NCBI GenBank assembly: GCA_965208975.1
Contig: CBDBQH010000003.1
Coordinates: forward strand, 248,001-312,000
Reading direction: 5' to 3'
From: G963663315 sp965208975
GTDB lineage: Bacteria > Pseudomonadota > Gammaproteobacteria > Arenicellales > Poriferihabitantaceae
DNA length: 64,000 bases
Made by a program: the position numbers and the translations under genes. Each line of letters starts with the position of its first letter. Positions within the stretch are counted from its first letter, which is position 1. The notes below the pieces were generated by a model. It was not told the DNA's origin. It worked only from the letters and a program-made list of their open reading frames with translations, and searched no databases. This document shows, piece by piece, positions 61,367 to 64,000 of this stretch.

Positions 61367-61416
61367 CCTATCACTCCCCCGCAACCCATCACTCCCCCGC
61401 AGCCCATCACTCCCCC
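61313..61416. repeat. 18-bp tandem repeat at the start of the giant gene (5-6 copies)
   Basis: The unit on the plus strand is cccatcactcccccgcag, with small changes between copies. On the minus strand every unit contains GGGGGAGTGAT and then TTG or CTG in the frame of the giant gene. The repeat thus carries a ribosome-site-like sequence and a possible start codon, and codes for the Arg-rich leader. Confidence 0.85.
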
Positions 61417-61490
61417 CTTGAGGGGGAGTCAAATCCGCTTCACGGATTTGGTGGGGGGAACATTCCCGCGCAAGCGGGAATCCACAACAT
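61406..61490. repeat. Palindromic dispersed repeat, copy 1
   Basis: Contains a hairpin around cccccttgaggggg, then aaatccgcttcacggattt (7-bp stem), gtgggggg, and attcccgcgcaagcgggaat (a well-known type of bacterial intergenic repeat that translates as PVIPxxAGI). Copy 2 lies exactly 240 bp away. Confidence 0.8.
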
Positions 61491-61514
61491 ATATGGAATC
61501 TGTAATTACCGATG

Positions 61515-61597
61515 CGTAGGGGCGGGTCACTGTGCCCGCCCGCTATCGTTGATGCCCGTTCCGGCGGTTGCGGGAGGGTACAAGACCCTCCCCTACG
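61515..61597. repeat. Small inverted-repeat element (MITE-like)
   Basis: About 83 bp bounded by cgtagggg and cccctacg, with GC-rich arms (cgggtcactgtgcccg and gagggtacaagaccctc). No coding capacity. It looks like a non-autonomous dispersed element of unknown family. Confidence 0.5.
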
Positions 61598-61645
61598 ATG
61601 ACGGTGGGGGGAACATTCCCGCAGGCCACCACTCCCCCGCAACCT

Positions 61646-61710
61646 ATCACTCCCCCCTTGAGGGGGAGTCAAATCCGCTTCACGGATTTGGTGGGGGGAA
61701 CATTCCCGCG
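61646..61710. repeat. Palindromic dispersed repeat, copy 2
   Basis: Identical to 61406-61470 over 65 bp, and preceded by one more 18-bp unit as in copy 1, so the pair looks like a direct duplication at 240-bp distance. A further partial repeat (ggattcccgcctgcacggga) follows at 61740-61765. The rest of 61367-61945 has no gene I can support. Confidence 0.75.
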
Positions 61711-61947
61711 AAGGCAGAAATGACAGAAATCTCGACAGATGGATTCCCGCCTGCACGGGAATGACGGGGGTTTGCGGCAGAAGTAACGACCTGACCGCGC
61801 GGGACGGTCTCCGCGCCGTCGCGCGGCGAGAATCAGAATAACGCCAAAGCAGGCAACGCCAATAACCGCAAAACCCGGCAAGAGAAGCCGAAAAGAGAAC
61901 GCGCCACGAGATACCCCGGCGCCAAACGCCGGACGTAATCATAGCCT

Positions 61948-62079
61948 TTCGGCGCTTCGGCGCTTCGGCGCTTCGGCGCTTCGGCGCTTCGGCGCTTCGG
62001 CGCTTCGGCGCTTCGGCGCTTCGGCGCTTCGGCGCTTCGGCGCTTCGGCGCTTCGGCGCTTCGGCGCTTCGGCGCTTCG
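61948..62079. repeat. Octanucleotide tract, about 16 copies of cggcgctt
   Basis: An uninterrupted 8-bp tandem repeat, about 132 bp long, between the giant gene and the nuclease-like gene. It has no start codon of its own, and the minus-strand frame through it (EAPKRRSA repeats) is not a gene. Pure short repeats of this length usually vary in copy number. Confidence 0.95.
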
Positions 62080-62084
62080 CTAAT

Positions 62085-62117
62085 ATTATACCAAAAGCCC
62101 ATCATCATTATAGTCAA
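62085..62117 (-). promoter_or_regulatory. Possible minus-strand promoter upstream of the octamer tract
   Basis: An AT-rich island gives TATAAT at 62090-62085 and another at 62112-62107, with TTGACT at 62117-62112. The TTGACT to distal TATAAT spacing (21 bp) is longer than ideal. If used, the giant gene would have a leader of about 700 nt containing the octamer tract. Weak call. Confidence 0.25.
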
Positions 62118-62180
62118 TAACTACGATCACCAGACATTAGCAATCCTGTCATTATACAATAATCCAAGTGCATCCCGTCA

Positions 62181-62212
62181 ACAGAAAATCGCCAACACAG
62201 AAAATCGCCAAC
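62181..62212. repeat. 16-bp direct repeat, two copies
   Basis: acagaaaatcgccaac occurs twice in tandem, followed by acagaattgac, in the intergenic region before the nuclease-like gene. It could be a small regulatory site or a replication-slippage product. Confidence 0.7.
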
Positions 62213-62278
62213 ACAGAATTGACTAACCCAAATTCCGCTACACGCGATAGGCGAATACCCCCCGCGCCGCCCACTTTC

Positions 62279-62287
62279 TGATATAAT
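62279..62287 (+). promoter_or_regulatory. Extended -10 promoter for the nuclease-like gene
   Basis: TGATATAAT is a perfect extended -10 box (TGnTATAAT). No -35 match is visible in the GC-rich sequence 17 bp upstream, which is acceptable for this class. The inferred start of transcription is near 62294, leaving a short leader with AAAGGAGT at 62311-62318. Confidence 0.5.
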
Positions 62288-62328
62288 CACCAAACCTTCA
62301 AACCCAACATAAAGGAGTATCCTTGATC

Positions 62329-63048
62329 ATGCCAACCAATGCTGCCGTATCCACCCCGGATAAAATCTGGAGAATCCTGGAAAGTACCAACGCTACTCTG
62401 GATAAAACCAACGCCACTCTGGATAAAACCAGCCGGGAAATGGAAGAATTCCGTATCAGTCAGGAAGAATCCAGCCGAAAGGCCCGCCGGGAAATGGAAG
62501 AATTTCGCCTCAGTCAGGAAGAGTCCAGTCGGAAGGCCAACCGGGAAATAGAAGAGATTCGCGCCCTTCATCGGGAGATAGCGGAAGAACAGAAAGAAAC
62601 CGGCAAACAAATTAAAAAGACCGAGGCCCTGTTTAACAGCCAATGGGGACGACTGATGGAAAGCCTGGTGGAAGGGGATTTGATTGCACTTCTGCGGGAA
62701 AAGGGAATTAACGCTTTACGTACTTACAAGAATGTTGAACAAAGAGGCACCAGCGATGATTTTGAATATGACATTGTTGCGGCAAACGGCGAAGAAATTG
62801 TAGTAGTTGAAGTGAAGACTACGTTAAGAGTGAAGGATGTCCGGGACTTTCTGATCAGTTTACGGAAATTCACGTCCCGGATGAAAGATTATCAGGGGAA
62901 GACAGTTTATGGAGCGGTGGCCTGGTTACAGGCTCATGAGGAAGCGGCGACCTACGCGGAGAAGCAGGGTTTGTTCGTCATCCGGGCGACAGGCAGCAGC
63001 GCCAGCATTGTCAATCGGGAAGATTTCAAACCGCAGGTCTTTTCCTGA
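62329..63048 (+). CDS. Coiled-coil protein with PD-(D/E)XK nuclease-like domain (DUF3782-like)
   Basis: 239 residues from the ATG at 62329 (AGGAG 11 nt upstream; a TTG at 62323 with 5-nt spacing is the alternative). Residues up to about 95 are a charged coiled coil built from repeats: NATLDKT twice, then REMEEFRxSQEESSRKA twice (18-residue, 54-bp period). The C-terminal half (about 105-239) has LVEGDLIALLREKGI, then EYDIVAANGEEIVVVEVKTTL, which shows the Asp and ExK residues of the PD-(D/E)XK fold, and VYGAVAWLQAHEEA. From memory this arrangement matches the DUF3782 family; the substrate is unknown and DNA cleavage is inferred from the fold only. The gene is a single unit, visibly lower in GC than the giant gene, with an IS element downstream. 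Confidence 0.8.
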   Translation: MPTNAAVSTPDKIWRILESTNATLDKTNATLDKTSREMEEFRISQEESSRKARREMEEFRLSQEESSRKANREIEEIRALHREIAEEQKETGKQIKKTEALFNSQWGRLMESLVEGDLIALLREKGINALRTYKNVEQRGTSDDFEYDIVAANGEEIVVVEVKTTLRVKDVRDFLISLRKFTSRMKDYQGKTVYGAVAWLQAHEEAATYAEKQGLFVIRATGSSASIVNREDFKPQVFS

Positions 63049-63099
63049 AAACAGTACGGGGGCACAACCGTCAGCAAACGCCTCGCCCGTCATCGTAGA

Positions 63100-63142
63100 G
63101 CCTGCCCCCGGCTTGATCGGGGGGACAGGTCTTGTGCCTGTC
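63100..63142. repeat. Inverted repeat after the nuclease-like gene
   Basis: Two overlapping hairpins, cccccggcttgatcggggg and gacaggtcttgtgcctgtc, lie about 50 bp after the stop. There is no T-run, so it is more like a dispersed palindromic repeat than a terminator. Another repeat of the PVIPxxAGI type lies at 63195-63220. The rest of 63049-63251 holds no gene. Confidence 0.5.
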
Positions 63143-63306
63143 CGCGAACGCGCCATCCACGCCCCACCAACACCACACCACCGATACCAAGCCCCGTCAT
63201 TCCCTTGATAAGCGGGAATCCCCAACCCGCCATCCCACGCCCAACCTGAATTGTACTGAGAAAGGTGGACACTTTAGAATGGGGATAAGATCCTCAGGAG
63301 TGTCCA

Positions 63307-63603
63307 ATGAAGAAAAGAAATATTTATAGTAAGGAGTTCAAATTAGAAGTACTCCGTCAATGGAAGCAAGAAGGCCAGTCTGCTACGGTTTTGGCGAGGA
63401 ATTTGGGTTTGAGGCCGAACATGCTATACAAGTGGAAAGAGCAGTTCAGTCGTCATGGTGAGCAGGCGTTTCAGGGTTCGGGCCACCGGTCGGTGGTTCA
63501 GGTGGATGAATGGTCCCGACTCAAGAAGGAGTTGTCGGATGTCAAGATGGAGCGGGACATTCTAAAAAAGGCGGCGGCGTACTTTGCTCGAGAGTTGAAG
63601 TGA
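63307..63603 (+). CDS. IS3-family transposase OrfA
   Basis: 98 residues. The N-terminal helix-turn-helix (YSKEFKLEVLRQWKQEG, TVLARNLGLRPNMLYKWKEQF) binds the IS ends; the C-terminal helix (LKKELSDVKMERDILKKA) is the leucine-zipper-like part that ends in the family signature ILKKAAAYFA. AGGAG lies 7 nt before the ATG. The slip sequence A_AAA_AAG at 63564-63570 falls in the codons for ILKK and would shift ribosomes to the -1 frame to make the OrfAB transposase. The gene seems complete, with normal length for the family. Confidence 0.92.
   Translation: MKKRNIYSKEFKLEVLRQWKQEGQSATVLARNLGLRPNMLYKWKEQFSRHGEQAFQGSGHRSVVQVDEWSRLKKELSDVKMERDILKKAAAYFARELK
63564..63570 (+). promoter_or_regulatory. Programmed -1 frameshift site of the IS3 element
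   Basis: A_AAA_AAG is in the correct phase (CTA AAA AAG) and the -1 frame stays open from here through the orfB start. This heptamer is the known IS3-family signal for making the fused transposase. Confidence 0.75.
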
Positions 63604-64000
63604 AGTACGCTTTTATCGAACGGTATCGTCGGTACTTTCCGGTGGTTCGCATGTGTCGTGTGATTCGAGTGAGTCGGTCGGGTTATTATGCTTGGCGGAG
63701 CCGGGGTCCGAGCGCGGGCAGTGTATTGCGGCGCAATCTTTTACGCGAGATTCGGCGGGTACACCAGCAGTTTCAAGGTCGTTATGGTGCGCTCAAGTGC
63801 TGGCGTCATTTGCGTCGGGAAGGGATTGCTTGTGGTCGGGATCAGGTCGTCAAGTTACGGCGTCTGCACGGGATATTCAGTCAGCGCCGTCATCGTTTTG
63901 TGGTCACTACCCGCTCCAGGCCGGGTGATCGGGCGGCTGCGAATCAACTCAATCGGGTATTTTGTGCGAGCGCTCCGAATCAGGTCTGGGTAGGGGATGT
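63600..64000 (+). CDS. IS3-family transposase OrfB (3' end outside window)
   Basis: About 133 residues are visible from a GTG at 63600 that overlaps the orfA stop (GTGA). They read KYAFIERYRRYFPVVRMCRV, then SRSGYYAWRSRGPS, then the helix-turn-helix part GRYGALKCWRHLRREGI, and finally APNQVWVGD, where the last Asp is the first residue of the DDE catalytic triad of the integrase (rve) fold. The remaining catalytic residues would lie beyond base 64000. No frameshift or stop is seen, so the element may be intact. In the family, OrfB is mostly made as an OrfAB fusion by -1 frameshifting. Confidence 0.88.
   Translation, partial: MKYAFIERYRRYFPVVRMCRVIRVSRSGYYAWRSRGPSAGSVLRRNLLREIRRVHQQFQGRYGALKCWRHLRREGIACGRDQVVKLRRLHGIFSQRRHRFVVTTRSRPGDRAAANQLNRVFCASAPNQVWVGD

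Larger units (their letters stand above)
63252..64000 (+). mobile_element. IS3-family insertion sequence, left part (runs off window)
   Basis: The probable left end is tgtactgagaaaggtggaca near 63252, the usual TG-start followed by GGTGGACA of IS3-group ends, 55 bp before orfA. The element contains orfA, an in-frame A_AAA_AAG slip site and orfB in the -1 frame. The right end and target duplication lie outside the window, so the boundaries could not be verified. Confidence 0.8.

Noticed and set aside
4102..61366. RTX (type I secreted) giant adhesin
   Set aside because: No glycine-rich nonapeptide repeats were seen by eye, and the C-terminus is a beta-barrel rather than a type I secretion signal; an N-terminal signal peptide is present.
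61171..61410. Gly-rich minus-strand frame over the 18-bp repeats, starting MMGCGGVMGCGG
   Set aside because: It has ATG and GTG codons but leads into a shadow of the signal-peptide region in another frame; the giant-gene frame explains the sequence better.
61367..61942. Extension of the giant protein to an ATG at 61942
   Set aside because: The translation consists of known intergenic repeat sequences and would place 190 residues before a good signal peptide.
61948..62079. CRISPR array
   Set aside because: It is a pure 8-bp tandem repeat with no spacers and no cas genes nearby.
62287..62643. Minus-strand open frame of 118 aa opposite the nuclease-like gene
   Set aside because: Phe/Gly-rich antisense shadow of the coiled-coil repeats.

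Overview
The window looks like Gram-negative, probably gammaproteobacterial, chromosome. Evidence: a transketolase-gap-pgk cluster with proteobacterial-type sequences, an lpxH gene (lipid A synthesis, so an outer membrane is present), and a giant secreted protein that ends in an autotransporter-type outer-membrane beta-barrel. The exact taxon cannot be read from the sequence.

Layout. 1-2905 (+): 3' end of transketolase, then gap and pgk, tightly packed and probably co-transcribed. 2911-3624 (-): lpxH, convergent with pgk. 3625-4071: remnant of a transposase gene and a tRNA-Ser(UGA) with an imperfect 3' half. 4102-61366 (-): about 57 kb occupied by one gene, broken in this sequence by a net +4 bp frameshift at about 11,065-11,140. 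61,367-62,328: repeat-rich non-coding DNA (18-bp tandem repeats at the gene start, palindromic dispersed repeats, a 16-copy octamer tract). 62,329-63,048 (+): coiled-coil plus PD-(D/E)XK-nuclease-like protein. 63,252-64,000 (+): left part of an IS3-family insertion sequence that runs off the window.

The main feature is the giant gene. Joined across the frameshift it would encode about 19,086 residues: a signal peptide, an N-terminal 'DWxLKP' domain, something like 150 Calx-beta-like repeats of about 105-145 residues (each with an acidic DEPDE/DDD edge), a second internal 'DWxLKP' domain, a few one-off domains, a pre-barrel stalk, and a 370-residue C-terminal beta-barrel ending in alternating aromatic residues. 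The N-terminal repeats are diverged. The C-terminal 10 kb consists of almost identical 979-residue (2,937-bp) eight-domain blocks, so the gene seems to have grown recently next to its barrel. The frameshift falls in one of these blocks, and the sequence there reads like a merge of two sibling repeats. An assembly or consensus error is therefore the most economical explanation, and the true copy number may differ from what is shown.

The giant protein is inferred to be a cell-surface adhesin or stalk. The flanking tRNA, transposase remnant, insertion sequence and dispersed repeats mark the region as accessory DNA next to a housekeeping block.
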